41,644 bases of DNA, from contig NZ_ML974140.1 of assembly GCF_004143485.2 (NCBI RefSeq), positions 1 through 41,644 on the forward strand, written 5' to 3'. Below the pieces are notes generated by a model. The model was not told the origin of the DNA. It did not search any database and was given only the letters and a program-made list of their open reading frames with translations. Positions 1-8,841 of this stretch are shown one piece after another (position 1 is the stretch's first letter; the number at the start of each line of letters is the position of its first letter). The stretch comes from Halorussus amylolyticus (GTDB lineage: Archaea; Halobacteriota; Halobacteria; Halobacteriales; Haladaptataceae). Both the position numbers and the translations under genes were made by a program.

Positions 1-25
1 AGGTGCGACTCTGCGAGTCGCACCT
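1..25. terminator. Hairpin at window edge, possible terminator
   Basis: A perfect 10-bp inverted repeat (1-10 against 16-25) with a 5-base loop. It overlaps by two bases the stop codon of the minus-strand gene that ends at 24, so it could act as a terminator-like hairpin for that transcript. Because it sits exactly at the window edge, it could also be the end of a larger repeat. Confidence 0.4.
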
Positions 26-263
26 ACTCGTGGGCCGCGTCCCACTCGGTCGGCTTTCGGATGTTGCCACAGACGTTGCACTCGATGCGGCCCATCGAGT
101 CCATCGCGTTGTCGATTCGCTCGCAGTTGTCGCAGAAGTAGCCGTAGCGATTCTCGCGGTCCTCGCCGCCGTAGACGACGAAAAAGGCACCTTTCGAACC
201 ACGCTCGGCCTCCTCGCGGGCGACGTACACCGTCCGGCCGTCTCCCGTCGTGGTCGTGTTCAT
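24..263 (-). CDS. Small zinc-ribbon protein
   Basis: A 79-residue acidic protein with two CxxC pairs, CDNC near residue 44 and CNVC near residue 63, spaced as in a single zinc ribbon. The N-terminal half (TVYVAREEAERGSKGAFFVV) looks like a short beta-rich segment, and the tail KPTEWDAAHE follows the second knuckle. I recognise it only as a small haloarchaeal zinc-finger family resembling DUF5816. The function is unknown. A nucleic-acid or protein-binding role is the usual guess for such ribbons, but nothing here proves it. It is separated from the oxidoreductase gene by about 75 bases. Confidence 0.7.
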   Translation of the reverse strand: MNTTTTGDGRTVYVAREEAERGSKGAFFVVYGGEDRENRYGYFCDNCERIDNAMDSMGRIECNVCGNIRKPTEWDAAHE

Positions 264-338
264 CGTTCGGTCGTAGTCGGGCGCGGGATTTAGGCGTACT
301 GCTCGGTCGGCGTCAAATACGGTCTCGGTCGGAGAAAG

Positions 339-1412
339 TCAGTCGAGTCGAATCGCGCGGTCCTCGTCGTTCGACCGGTAGATGGCGTCGATGACGCGCT
401 GGACTTCGAGCGCCTGCTCGACCGTGTTTCGCTCGGGCGGCGACCCGCGCCGGACCGCGTCGAAGAACGCGCGCTGTTCGGCCTTGTGAGGGTCCTCGTG
501 GCGCGTCTTGATTTCGGAGTCCGAGAAGTGGTCGGTGCCCTGCTGGCCCGTCTCGTACACCGTGAGCGAGTCGTCGGCCTTGTCGAAGGTCGCACCCGCT
601 TCGGTCCCGCGGATGATGAACTCCTCGTCTGGAGAACGGTTGGCGGCCCACGCGACTTCGAGCGCGATGGTCTTGCCGCCCTCGCATCGCAGGAACGCGC
701 TCACGGAGTCGTCAACCGAGAAGTCGCCCGACTGGGTGTCGTCGCCCCACATTTCGAGGTAGGCGTAATCCTCGCGAGTGCCGAACTGCGACCGAATCGT
801 GCCCGAGACCTCCGTCACCTTCGGGAAGTCCTGGAAGTGGAGCGCGAGGTCGATGGCGTGAACGCCGATGTCGATGAGCGCGCCGCCGCCCGCGATGTCG
901 CGGTTCGTGAACCACGACCCCCGGCCGGGAATCCCGCGGCGTCGGATGAAGTTGGCCTCGACGTGGCGGGTGTCGCCGAACCGACCCTCGTCCTGATACC
1001 CCTTGAGGACCTCGACGGGGTTGCGATAGCGGTTGTGGAAGCCGACCATGCAGAATCCCGAGGAGTTGTAGTCGGCCTCCGCGATGCGCTCGGCGCTTTC
1101 GAGCGAGTGGGCCAGCGGCTTCTCCAAGAGCACGTCGAGACCCGACTCGAGCGCCGCAATCGCGTACTCCTCGTGGAACTTGTTCGGCGTCGTGACGATG
1201 ACCGCGTCCACGTCGGCTTCGTAGAGGTCCTCGTAGCTCTCGAACGACTCGACTCCGTACTTTTCGGCGAACCGGGCGCGCGCGTCGGGGTTGATATCGA
1301 CACCGCCGACGATATCGACGCCGGGGATGTCCACGATTCTATCGGCGTGGTGGTGGCCGATGTTACCCAACCCGACGAACCCGACTCGAACCGTCTCATT
1401 CGAACTAGACAT
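339..1412 (-). CDS. Gfo/Idh/MocA family NAD(P)-dependent oxidoreductase
   Basis: A 357-residue cytosolic dehydrogenase of the glucose-fructose oxidoreductase / inositol dehydrogenase family. The N-terminal Rossmann fold shows GFVGLGNIG at residues 11-19. The EKP motif is at 97-99 (its Lys is catalytic in the family). The C-terminal alpha/beta domain has GGGALIDIGVHAIDL at about 176-189, where His185 matches the usual active-site histidine. The family oxidises or reduces sugars, inositols and their derivatives with NAD(P). It lies downstream of a carbohydrate ABC transporter on the same strand, which suggests that it acts on the imported substrate. A gap of about 120 bases precedes it, so it may have its own promoter. 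The substrate cannot be told from sequence. Confidence 0.9.
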   Translation of the reverse strand: MSSSNETVRVGFVGLGNIGHHHADRIVDIPGVDIVGGVDINPDARARFAEKYGVESFESYEDLYEADVDAVIVTTPNKFHEEYAIAALESGLDVLLEKPLAHSLESAERIAEADYNSSGFCMVGFHNRYRNPVEVLKGYQDEGRFGDTRHVEANFIRRRGIPGRGSWFTNRDIAGGGALIDIGVHAIDLALHFQDFPKVTEVSGTIRSQFGTREDYAYLEMWGDDTQSGDFSVDDSVSAFLRCEGGKTIALEVAWAANRSPDEEFIIRGTEAGATFDKADDSLTVYETGQQGTDHFSDSEIKTRHEDPHKAEQRAFFDAVRRGSPPERNTVEQALEVQRVIDAIYRSNDEDRAIRLD

Positions 1413-1534
1413 AGGTGCTATTGATAGCCAACCATGAGATGTTGTTAGGTTTTTCCCTTCTGCGTTCGTTCATCGCGCTGTCGCCTTTCTTTCCCGCGAA
1501 AATTGACTGAATAACGACGGAAGACGGCGTCGTC

Positions 1535-1738
1535 TCAGTACAACTGTCGCTCGGTCTCCTCGCGTTCGCTCTCGCGTTCGGCCTCCTTCTTGCGCTCCCT
1601 GCGAGCCGCAATCATCGCTCGAATGGCGGGGATGTACTTGTTCTTCACGTCGAGGACGAACGAGACGATACCGTACGCCCAGAAGAAAAACAGCACCGTC
1701 CCGCCGACCAGATACAGCCATCCGAGCGTCGTCACCAT
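1535..1738 (-). CDS. Small single-pass membrane protein of the transporter operon
   Basis: A 67-residue protein with one clear transmembrane segment (about residues 5-30, rich in Phe, Leu and Val) followed by a highly charged helix of Arg, Glu and Lys (about 40-65) that could form a coiled coil on the cytoplasmic side. Its ATG overlaps the TGA of the ATPase gene by one base (TGATG), so the two are probably translationally coupled. I know no named family. The position suggests an accessory part of the sugar transporter, which is inference from context alone. Confidence 0.75.
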   Translation of the reverse strand: MVTTLGWLYLVGGTVLFFFWAYGIVSFVLDVKNKYIPAIRAMIAARRERKKEAERESEREETERQLY

Positions 1739-2925
1739 CAGTCGTCACCCTCCGCTTCGGTCCCGGCGGGTCCGGGTTCGACCGCGGCGAACTCCAGACT
1801 GTGACTGATGGCGTCGCCCGTCTCGGTGTCGAACAGGTGGGCGCGCTCGCGGTCGAGGACGACCTCCACGTCGGTGTCCTCGGAGATGTCCGAGGAGGGG
1901 TCCACGCTCATCAGGAGCTGATTCTGCGGCATCGCGTCGTCGGCCTCCATCGTCGGGTCGGCGTCGCCGGTCAGGAGGTAGACGAATATCTCGTCGCCCA
2001 TCGGCTCCAGCACGTCGGTCCGGGCCGCAATCGGCTGGGTCGGATTCGAGACGTTCTCGCTCTTCTCGCGGAGGTACACGTCCTCCGGTCGGACGCCGAG
2101 CGTCAGCGCGTCGCCCGGCGTGACGCCCGAGAGCTGTCCGGGGTCGAACTCCACGTCGAAGTCGGGGGTCGAGAGACCGCTCGCGGTGACTTCGCCTTCG
2201 ACGAAGTTCATCGACGGCGACCCGATGAATCCCGCGACGAACAGATTCTGGGGTTCGTTGTAGCAGACCAGCGGCGGGTCTATCTGCTGGAGTTCCCCGC
2301 CGTCGATGATGGCGATGCGGTCGGACATCGTCATCGCCTCGGCCTGGTCGTGGGTCACGTAGATGATGGTGGTGTCGAGTTCCTTGTGGAGTCGCTGGAG
2401 CTCGGTCCGCATGTGGACCCGGAGCTTCGCATCGAGGTTCGCCAGCGGCTCGTCCATCAGGAACACCTCGGGTTCGCGCACGATGGCGCGCGCGATGGCG
2501 ACCCGCTGGCGCTGCCCGCCCGACATCTCGTCGGGCATCCGTTCGAGCATGCCCTCCAACTGGACGATGTCCGAGGCGCGCTCGACCCGGCGGTCGATTT
2601 CCTCTTTCGGGTAGTCCCGAAGTCGCAGGCCGAAGCTGATGTTGTCGTACACGTCCATGTGCGGGAACAGCGCGATGTTCTGGAACACCATCGCGATGCC
2701 CCGGTCTTTCGGCGGGAGGTTCGTCACCTCCTTTTCCGCGATGGTGATGGTTCCCTCCGTGGGCTTGGTCAGCCCCGCGATGGTCTCCAGCGTGGTGGAC
2801 TTCCCGCACCCCGACGGGCCGACGAGCGTGACGAACTCGCCGTCCCTGATGTCGAGGTTCATGTCGTTCACTGCCGTTACGTCCGCGTAGCGTTTCGTGA
2901 CGCCGTCTAAGATTACTTTACCCAT
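1738..2925 (-). CDS. Carbohydrate ABC transporter ATP-binding protein (MalK/UgpC type)
   Basis: A 395-residue ATPase that powers sugar import at the inner face of the membrane. Visible motifs: Walker A GPSGCGKST at 36-44, Q-loop VFQN at about 80-83, ABC signature MSGGQ at 134-138, Walker B VFLMDEP at 154-160, and H-loop VTHDQAEAM soon after. Residues of about 235-380 form the extra C-terminal TOBE/OB-fold domain typical of MalK/UgpC, which in that family binds regulators or anions. It is preceded by two permease genes and a lipoprotein gene on the same strand, with only six bases between it and the nearest permease. The acidic C-terminal tail is normal for a halophile. Confidence 0.95.
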   Translation of the reverse strand: MGKVILDGVTKRYADVTAVNDMNLDIRDGEFVTLVGPSGCGKSTTLETIAGLTKPTEGTITIAEKEVTNLPPKDRGIAMVFQNIALFPHMDVYDNISFGLRLRDYPKEEIDRRVERASDIVQLEGMLERMPDEMSGGQRQRVAIARAIVREPEVFLMDEPLANLDAKLRVHMRTELQRLHKELDTTIIYVTHDQAEAMTMSDRIAIIDGGELQQIDPPLVCYNEPQNLFVAGFIGSPSMNFVEGEVTASGLSTPDFDVEFDPGQLSGVTPGDALTLGVRPEDVYLREKSENVSNPTQPIAARTDVLEPMGDEIFVYLLTGDADPTMEADDAMPQNQLLMSVDPSSDISEDTDVEVVLDRERAHLFDTETGDAISHSLEFAAVEPGPAGTEAEGDD

Positions 2926-2931
2926 TGTGAA

Positions 2932-3855
2932 TCACTCCTTGAGTGCTCCCGCGGTGAGTCCGCTCACGATTTTCTCCTGTGCGACCACGACGATGATGGC
3001 GACCGGGAGGACGCCGACGATGCTCGCCGCGGCCATGAGGTTGTACAGCTCGGAGTACTGGCCCTGATAGCTCAGGATACCCCAGACCAGCGGTGCCCAC
3101 TGGTCGGCCTCCCCGGTCGTCATGATGAACGAGAAGAAGAACTCGTTGTACACCGAAATAAAGGTTAGTACGCCCGCGGTGGCGACGCCGGGTGCCGACA
3201 GCGGCACGATGACCCGGAACAGCGCGCCGAGCCGCGTCGTCCCCTCGATTCTCGCGGCGTCCTCCAGGCCGTCCGGAATCTGGCCGTAGAACGTCGAGAG
3301 GATGAAGATGGACAGCGGCATGAACAGCGCGCTGAACGGGAGTATCATCGCGAACGGCGTGTTGAACAGTTCAGGTGGAGCGACCCCGAACAGCGTTACG
3401 TTCCCGGTGAACAGTCGGAACAGCGGGATGACGAACGCGGCTGGCGGGAAGTACGACACCGCGAGGATGAGCAACATCAGCGGCGCTTTCCCGGGGAAGT
3501 CGAGCCTGCCGAACACGTAGCCCGCGAGGCTCGCCAGCACCAACACGACCGCGGTCGTGACGATGCCGAGCACGAAGCTGTTGAACACGTAGAGGTGGAA
3601 CGGCACCTGTTGGAACACCTCGATGAACGCGCCGGGGTTGAAGCCGTTCGGCACCGGCGGGAAGCCGAAGTTGGCGATGGCGTCGTTCGGCGTGAGCGCC
3701 AGCACCAGCAGCCAGTAGAACGGGAACAGCGTCGTGAACAGGAAGAAGATGGTGGCGACGTAGAACATCGCTCGGTACACCTTCTCGGGGTTCTGGATTG
3801 ACGAGTCGACCCACCGCGAGAGCGGTCCTTGCTCGGTTTCTGATTCTGTAGCCAT
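2932..3855 (-). CDS. Carbohydrate ABC transporter permease (MalG type)
   Basis: A 307-residue inner-membrane permease with about six transmembrane helices. It carries the EAA loop for docking to the ATPase (GLEDAARIEGTTRLGALFRV followed by PLSAPG), typical of CUT1 MalG-like subunits. I chose the ATG at 3855, giving MATESETEQGP, although the frame stays open further upstream: the upstream part would overlap the other permease gene, is Arg-rich and has no family resemblance. The chosen start lies two bases after the stop of the preceding permease gene, as expected in an operon. Confidence 0.93.
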   Translation of the reverse strand: MATESETEQGPLSRWVDSSIQNPEKVYRAMFYVATIFFLFTTLFPFYWLLVLALTPNDAIANFGFPPVPNGFNPGAFIEVFQQVPFHLYVFNSFVLGIVTTAVVLVLASLAGYVFGRLDFPGKAPLMLLILAVSYFPPAAFVIPLFRLFTGNVTLFGVAPPELFNTPFAMILPFSALFMPLSIFILSTFYGQIPDGLEDAARIEGTTRLGALFRVIVPLSAPGVATAGVLTFISVYNEFFFSFIMTTGEADQWAPLVWGILSYQGQYSELYNLMAAASIVGVLPVAIIVVVAQEKIVSGLTAGALKE

Positions 3856-3857
3856 GG

Positions 3858-4847
3858 TTATCCGGAAGCCTCCTCGGTATCCGCGTATTTCACGATGTAC
3901 ACCGAGACGACGACGCCGATGAGCGCCGCGGTGATGAACGCGATTGCCGCCGACGTGCCGTACATCCGCGAACCGCGGAACGTCGAGACGACGAGACACG
4001 ACAGCGACGGCACCGTGTTACAGCCCGAAACCGTCTCGATGATGCCGTACACCCGCATCGCGCCGATGGTTCGGAACAGCATCGCGACCAGCACCGACGG
4101 CAACACCAACGGCAGGGTTATCATCTTGAACTGCTGGAACTTCGACGCGCCCGCGACCCTCCCGACGTCGTAGAGGCTCCTATCGACGCTCTGGAGCCCC
4201 GCGAGGATGATGAGCGCCATGAACGCCGACGTCTTCCACACGTCGGCGACCACGAGGATGATGACCGAGTCAACCGAGTTGGTCAGCGGCGTCGCGGTGA
4301 ATACGCCCCAGTTCTGGAGCGGTTCGACGAGGAAGCCGATGTTGGGCTGGAACAGCAGGAAGAAAATCATCCCCTGAATCACGATGGGCACCGCCCACGG
4401 GAGGATGATTGCGACCCGAACCCACCGCCGACCGCGGAACTCCTGGTCGAGGACGAGCGCCTGTCCGAATCCGACGATGGTCTCGAAGAAGACGCTCACC
4501 GCGGTGAAGATGAGTGTCACGGTCAGCGCGCTTCGGAACGGGGCGTTCAGGTCGAGGAACGGCCGGACCAGCACCACGTCGCGCTGGCCGGTCAGCAGCT
4601 CGACGTAGTTCTGCAGGCCGACGAACTCCCCGAGCGCGCTCGCCCCGACGAGGCTGTCGGCGTACAGCGACATCCGAAACGTGCTCAACAGCGGCCAGAA
4701 CGCGATGAGCGCGAGCAACAGCAGGACCGGCGTCAACAGCAGGTACGCGAACTGCGTGTCGCTCAGGTTCTCCATCCAGCGAACGACGGCGACGTACGGT
4801 CCCGAGCGTCGAGTGTCCCGGACGTCGTCTTCGGTCGAAGTGGACAT
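3858..4847 (-). CDS. Carbohydrate ABC transporter permease (MalF type)
   Basis: A 329-residue membrane permease, the second half of the translocation pore. A cytosolic acidic N-terminus (MSTSTEDDVRDT) precedes the first transmembrane helix (FAYLLLTPVLLLLALIAF). The ABC docking loop is seen as SLYDVGRVAGASKFQQFKMI followed by TLPLVLPS. The stretch between helices 1 and 2 is long, as is common in MalF-type subunits. It sits between the lipoprotein gene (32 bases upstream) and the MalG-type gene (2 bases downstream). Confidence 0.93.
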   Translation of the reverse strand: MSTSTEDDVRDTRRSGPYVAVVRWMENLSDTQFAYLLLTPVLLLLALIAFWPLLSTFRMSLYADSLVGASALGEFVGLQNYVELLTGQRDVVLVRPFLDLNAPFRSALTVTLIFTAVSVFFETIVGFGQALVLDQEFRGRRWVRVAIILPWAVPIVIQGMIFFLLFQPNIGFLVEPLQNWGVFTATPLTNSVDSVIILVVADVWKTSAFMALIILAGLQSVDRSLYDVGRVAGASKFQQFKMITLPLVLPSVLVAMLFRTIGAMRVYGIIETVSGCNTVPSLSCLVVSTFRGSRMYGTSAAIAFITAALIGVVVSVYIVKYADTEEASG

Positions 4848-4879
4848 AAAAATCGTGTAAGATTTGAAGCGCCTTATGT

Positions 4880-6412
4880 TTATGCGCTCTGCTCGATTTC
4901 CTCGAGCTGTTGTTGGAGCGTGCTCATCGCCGAGACGGGGTCACCGCTCTCGGAGTAGGCGTCGTTGACCTGCTGGGCGATGCGTTGGGACTGGTTTGGC
5001 CATATTGGCGTGACGGGGCGCGGAATCGCGTTCTCGCCAGCCACCTTGAGCTGCGGGAGGAACTGACCCATGATGGGCACCTCGCCGGCTCGGTCGGTGT
5101 CGAGCAGGTCGGGCTCCGGCGGTAGGAAGCCGAGTTCTTCGAACAGCGCGAGCTTGAACTCCTCGCTCATCATCGCGGTGAGCACTTCGAGCGCGGCCTC
5201 CTTGTTCTCGGAGTTCGGATTGATGGCGTTGTGCCACCCGCCGAGCGCCGCGACGGGACCGCCCGTTCCGGGGTACTCGGCCTCGTCTTCGGTCACGGCG
5301 TACGGAATCGGCATCACTCCGAGGTCGTCGCCGAGGTTGTCTTCGGAGGCGCTCGTGTTGATTGCGTACGGCCAGTTGCGGTGCATCACCGCGTTTCCGT
5401 TCGTGAACGGCTTTCGCGACGGCTCCTCGGTCCACTGGAGGACCGCGTCGGGCGAGATGTCGCCCGCGTAGTCGTCGAGGGTTTCCTCGGCGTCCGAGCC
5501 GTGGATGAACGTCCGAATCATCCGAACCGAGTCCACGACCTGGTCCTCGCCGACGGTGACCGGTCGGTCGCCAATCGGGCCGAAGAGGTTCTCCTCGGGG
5601 TTGCCGAAGTACGCGCCGCCCCAGCTCGTCATGAACTCGTTGAAGTCACAGCACGCCAGTCCCTCGTAGGAGTCGGCCTGGAACGTGAATCCGTAGTCCA
5701 CGTCGTCGTTGGCGTCGAGCGCCTCGCTGGTGACGTTCGAGAACTCCTGCCACGTCATCGACTCCTCGGCCCACGTCTCGAAGTCGTCTTCGCCGTACCC
5801 GGCCTCCGAGACGTACGACTTGTTGTACTGCATCGTGGGGAAGTCCGGGAACAGCGGAATCGCGAACAGGTCGCCGTCCGGCCCTCTCGCGGTCGAGACG
5901 CTCGCCTGGAAGTAGTCGTCTTCGAGTTGGGAAATCCGGTCGCTCCCGAGCATCCCGCTCAGATTCTGAAGTTGGTCGCGCATGATGAACGGAATCGTCC
6001 ACCCGCTGTCCACGTAGAGGATGTCGGGCTTGCTCCGACCCGCCGAGAGCCACTGCTGGTACTGGGCCTGCCGGTCGTCGGTCACGCTCGACCCCGCGAG
6101 AATCTCCACTTCGATGTCGTTCGACAGGCCGTTCTCGTGGAGCACGTCCTGAAGCGTGTCCCAGACGTCCTCGAAGTCGGGGTCGGTGGCCCACTGGAGG
6201 GTGGTGGTGCCGCCGTCGTTGTCCACGCTTCCCGTCGTCGTGCCCGAATCGTCGCTCCCGCCCTCGGTGGTCGTGTCCTGACTCCCGCCACCGTCGCCCG
6301 TACAGCCCGCGAGACCGACCGCCGCGCCGGACGCGCCGACCGCTCTCACGAAGTTCCGGCGAGAGACGGAACCCGTTCGTCCATCCGAGTCGTGCGAATT
6401 ATTATCTACCAT
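4880..6412 (-). CDS. TAT-exported sugar-binding lipoprotein (ABC transporter, family 1)
   Basis: A 510-residue extracellular solute-binding protein. The N-terminus has a twin-arginine signal (SRRNF at 17-21) followed by a short hydrophobic stretch and the lipobox LAGC ending at Cys37, so it should be lipid-anchored outside the cell. A low-complexity Gly/Asp/Thr linker follows, then a family-1 sugar-binding fold. The first gene of the operon, it would capture the substrate for the two permeases downstream. A GTG lies in frame 15 bases upstream, but the TATA-like box at 6438-6446 is 26-34 bases before the ATG at 6412, which fits a leaderless mRNA starting there. The sugar cannot be deduced. Confidence 0.93.
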   Translation of the reverse strand: MVDNNSHDSDGRTGSVSRRNFVRAVGASGAAVGLAGCTGDGGGSQDTTTEGGSDDSGTTTGSVDNDGGTTTLQWATDPDFEDVWDTLQDVLHENGLSNDIEVEILAGSSVTDDRQAQYQQWLSAGRSKPDILYVDSGWTIPFIMRDQLQNLSGMLGSDRISQLEDDYFQASVSTARGPDGDLFAIPLFPDFPTMQYNKSYVSEAGYGEDDFETWAEESMTWQEFSNVTSEALDANDDVDYGFTFQADSYEGLACCDFNEFMTSWGGAYFGNPEENLFGPIGDRPVTVGEDQVVDSVRMIRTFIHGSDAEETLDDYAGDISPDAVLQWTEEPSRKPFTNGNAVMHRNWPYAINTSASEDNLGDDLGVMPIPYAVTEDEAEYPGTGGPVAALGGWHNAINPNSENKEAALEVLTAMMSEEFKLALFEELGFLPPEPDLLDTDRAGEVPIMGQFLPQLKVAGENAIPRPVTPIWPNQSQRIAQQVNDAYSESGDPVSAMSTLQQQLEEIEQSA

Positions 6413-6437
6413 TTCAGTTAGTATCACGGTGTTTGCC

Positions 6438-6446
6438 CATTTATAT
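6438..6446 (-). promoter_or_regulatory. TATA-like box of the sugar ABC operon
   Basis: On the minus strand the bases read GATATAAAT, 26-34 bases before the ATG at 6412. This is the distance expected for an archaeal TATA box driving a leaderless transcript, and it supports that start codon over the upstream GTG. Confidence 0.65.
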
Positions 6447-6455
6447 CTTAGTGTT

Positions 6456-6465
6456 AGTAACTACT
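6456..6465. promoter_or_regulatory. Palindrome upstream of the sugar operon TATA box
   Basis: AGTA-AC-TACT, a 10-base dyad placed just upstream of the TATA box. TrmB of Halobacterium is known to bind a TACT...GAGTA type motif. This site resembles that only loosely, but a TrmB-like gene is at 9351-10400. A second dyad, ACTCTA and TAGAGT with a 19-base spacer, lies at 6545-6575. Confidence 0.35.
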
Positions 6466-6604
6466 GCAGTTGTTGTAACTTTTTAGACGTTATTGAGCGC
6501 GTTACGCCTGAAAACACCAGTACGGTGCGGCGATAATTCGAACTACTCTAGCTATCAACTAATCCGAAGTAGAGTGTTATTTTCCTGTCAAAAGTCGCGG
6601 GCGG

Positions 6605-7591
6605 CTACAGGTTGGCGATGGCGCGCGCCCAGACCGGGTCCTTCGGCGCTTCGAGGCGGGCCACCTCGTCGTCCGAGAGCGTCACGTCGAGCGCGCCGAC
6701 GTTCTCTTCGAGGTGGTCGATAGTCCGCGGGCCGATGATGGGGGCGTCCACCACCTCCTTGTGGAGGAGCCACGCGAGGCTGACCTGCGCTGGGGAAGCG
6801 CCCTTCTCGTCGGCGAGGGTTCGAACCTCGTCGAGTACGGCCCAGTTCTCGTCGGTGAACCGTTCGCGAGTGTGCTCGTCGGTGGCGGCCCGCCCCTCGT
6901 CGGGGTCCTCGTCGCGGTCGTACTTCCCGGTCAGAAAGCCACCCGCGAGCGGACTCCACGGAACGACGCCGATTCCCTGGTCGGCACAGACCGGTAGGAC
7001 GTTCTCCTCCTCGTGGCGGTCCACGAGGTTGTACTCGGGTTGCATGCACGCGAAGCGCCGATAGTCGTTCACGTCGCTCTCGTAGAGCGCCTTCGTGAAC
7101 TGCCACGCCGCCATCGTGGAGGCTCCGAGATACCGGACTTTGCCGGTCTCCACGAGATGGTCGAGCGCGTCGAGGGTCTCCTCGACGGGCGTGGTCTCGT
7201 CCCACCGGTGAATCTGATAGAGGTCGATGTAGTCGGTACCGAGTCGCTCCAGACTCGCTTCGGCTTGGTCCAAGATGTGCTTGCGCGAGAGGCCCTGCGA
7301 GTTCGGACCGTCGCCCATCGACCCGTACACCTTCGTCGCGACGACGAGTTCGTCGCGGTCGTACTCCTCGATGGCTTTCCCGACGATTCGCTCGCTCTCG
7401 CCGCGCGAGTAGACGTTCGCGGTATCGAGGAAATTGATACCGAGGTCGATTGCGCGGTCGATGAGTTCGACGCTCGCCTCCTCGTCGTTCATCATCCACT
7501 CCGTATCGCTCCCGAAGTTCATGCACCCCAAACAGAGTCGCGAGACTTCGAGACCTGTGTCGCCGAGTTTCGTGTAGTCCATCTCCGTCAT
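6605..7591 (-). CDS. Aldo/keto reductase
   Basis: A 328-residue NADPH-dependent oxidoreductase with the (beta/alpha)8 fold of the AKR superfamily. The catalytic tetrad is visible: Asp56 and Tyr61 (FLDTANVYSRGESE), Lys87 (VVATKVYG) and His128 (LYQIHRWDE). The C-terminal cofactor region has APIIGPRTIDHLEEN. It probably reduces aldehydes or ketoses in the cytosol; the substrate is unknown. I took the ATG at 7591; an ATG three codons in (7582, giving MDYTKLGDTG) is equally possible and has GGAG just before it. It is upstream of the sugar operon on the same strand, 192 bases away, which may indicate a link to sugar metabolism. Confidence 0.92.
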   Translation of the reverse strand: MTEMDYTKLGDTGLEVSRLCLGCMNFGSDTEWMMNDEEASVELIDRAIDLGINFLDTANVYSRGESERIVGKAIEEYDRDELVVATKVYGSMGDGPNSQGLSRKHILDQAEASLERLGTDYIDLYQIHRWDETTPVEETLDALDHLVETGKVRYLGASTMAAWQFTKALYESDVNDYRRFACMQPEYNLVDRHEEENVLPVCADQGIGVVPWSPLAGGFLTGKYDRDEDPDEGRAATDEHTRERFTDENWAVLDEVRTLADEKGASPAQVSLAWLLHKEVVDAPIIGPRTIDHLEENVGALDVTLSDDEVARLEAPKDPVWARAIANL

Positions 7592-7722
7592 GCACCGAAG
7601 TACGGAGCGCCGCGACAAAACGGTAGGGGACCGAACCGGGCGAACCCGGAAATCGGGACGTGACTCGCAAAACCGGACGAGACCTGCAAAGGCTGAAGGC
7701 CCGCCTCTCCGTTTGGGGACGT

Positions 7723-8688
7723 ATGCCTTCGCTACTCGACCGGCTTCGAAACCCGGCATACACCGGCGAGGGGCGGTGTTGGCCGTGTACCGTCGCGAAC
7801 GCGATATTCCTGCTTCTCGCGTGCGCAGGCATCTCGCGGCGGCGCTCGCGCGCGAGCGCCGCCGCGCTCGGACTCGTCGGTGCGGCGGTCATCACGCTCC
7901 GGGGGTACCTCGTCCCGTACACCCCGCGGTTCGCGCCGCGCCTCGCGGCGCGGCTTCCGGGCGACCCGTTCGAAGTCGCACACTCGAAACCGACGCCGCC
8001 GACAGCGACGCTCGCGCCCGCGACGCCGCCGACAACTGACGGTGGGGAGTCGTCGAGAGCTGACGACACGGACGACGATGACACGGGCTACGACGCCACC
8101 GACGATTCCACCGGCGATGCCGACGCGACCCCGACGCCCGAGGCGTCGGGGTCGCTCGTGGACGACGAGGAGACCGGCGAGCGCGTGCTGACCGCGCTCC
8201 TCGAACGCGGCGTGGTGGTCGCCGACGACGAGACGCTCTCGCTCGACGGGGAGTTCCGCGAGGCGTGGCGCGCGCAGGTCCGCGACCTGCGCGAGCGCGA
8301 CGACTCGTACCTCGCGGCGACGCTCGAAGCCGCCGCGCCCGAGGGACTCGTCGCCGAAGTGGTCGAACCCCGAGACGAGGTCTGGGTCGTCGTCTCCGAC
8401 GGGAGCGACGACCCGGCCAACGAGCGATGGCTGGCCCGCCCCGTCGCGGTCGCGGACGCGGCCGCGGCGCGGGCGCTCGCCGACCGGACCGACCTCGCGC
8501 CCGACGTGCGCGCTCGCGTCGTCGGGCCGCTCCGGACGTTCCTCGAATCGTGTCCCGCGTGCGACGGCCCGGTCGAGGAGACGACCACCATGAACTGCTG
8601 TGGCGGGCCGAGCGGCGCGCGCGTCGATGCGCCCGACGACGTGCTGGCGTGCGCCGACTGCGGCGCGCGCCTCTACACGTTCGAGTAG
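7723..8688 (+). CDS. Haloarchaeal membrane protein with C-terminal zinc ribbon
   Basis: A 321-residue protein of a conserved haloarchaeal type I do not know by function. The N-terminus has the motif NPAYTGEGRCWPCTVAN followed by a hydrophobic segment (AIFLLLACAG) and a second one (AAALGLVGAAVITLRGYLV), so the N-terminus is probably membrane-inserted. A long acidic, low-complexity Thr/Asp/Pro linker follows (about residues 95-145), then a soluble domain. The C-terminal 40 residues hold CPAC, NCCGG and CADC, a probable zinc ribbon. I start at the ATG at 7723 because the conserved motif begins a few residues later; an upstream in-frame start at 7660 would only add an unconvincing basic stretch. 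It is divergent from the aldo/keto reductase gene. Confidence 0.85.
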   Translation: MPSLLDRLRNPAYTGEGRCWPCTVANAIFLLLACAGISRRRSRASAAALGLVGAAVITLRGYLVPYTPRFAPRLAARLPGDPFEVAHSKPTPPTATLAPATPPTTDGGESSRADDTDDDDTGYDATDDSTGDADATPTPEASGSLVDDEETGERVLTALLERGVVVADDETLSLDGEFREAWRAQVRDLRERDDSYLAATLEAAAPEGLVAEVVEPRDEVWVVVSDGSDDPANERWLARPVAVADAAAARALADRTDLAPDVRARVVGPLRTFLESCPACDGPVEETTTMNCCGGPSGARVDAPDDVLACADCGARLYTFE

Positions 8689-8841
8689 TTCGACGGCGAT
8701 TCTCCGAAAAGGCGGCCTTGTCGAAATTCACAGTCGTTGCTGAGAACGGCGTACCGAATACCGCGGATACGTTCTGCACGGGGTGAACACGTGGCACCGA
8801 AAGTCGGTGGAACTTTCGTCGGCGCGGAGCACTGGCACGTT

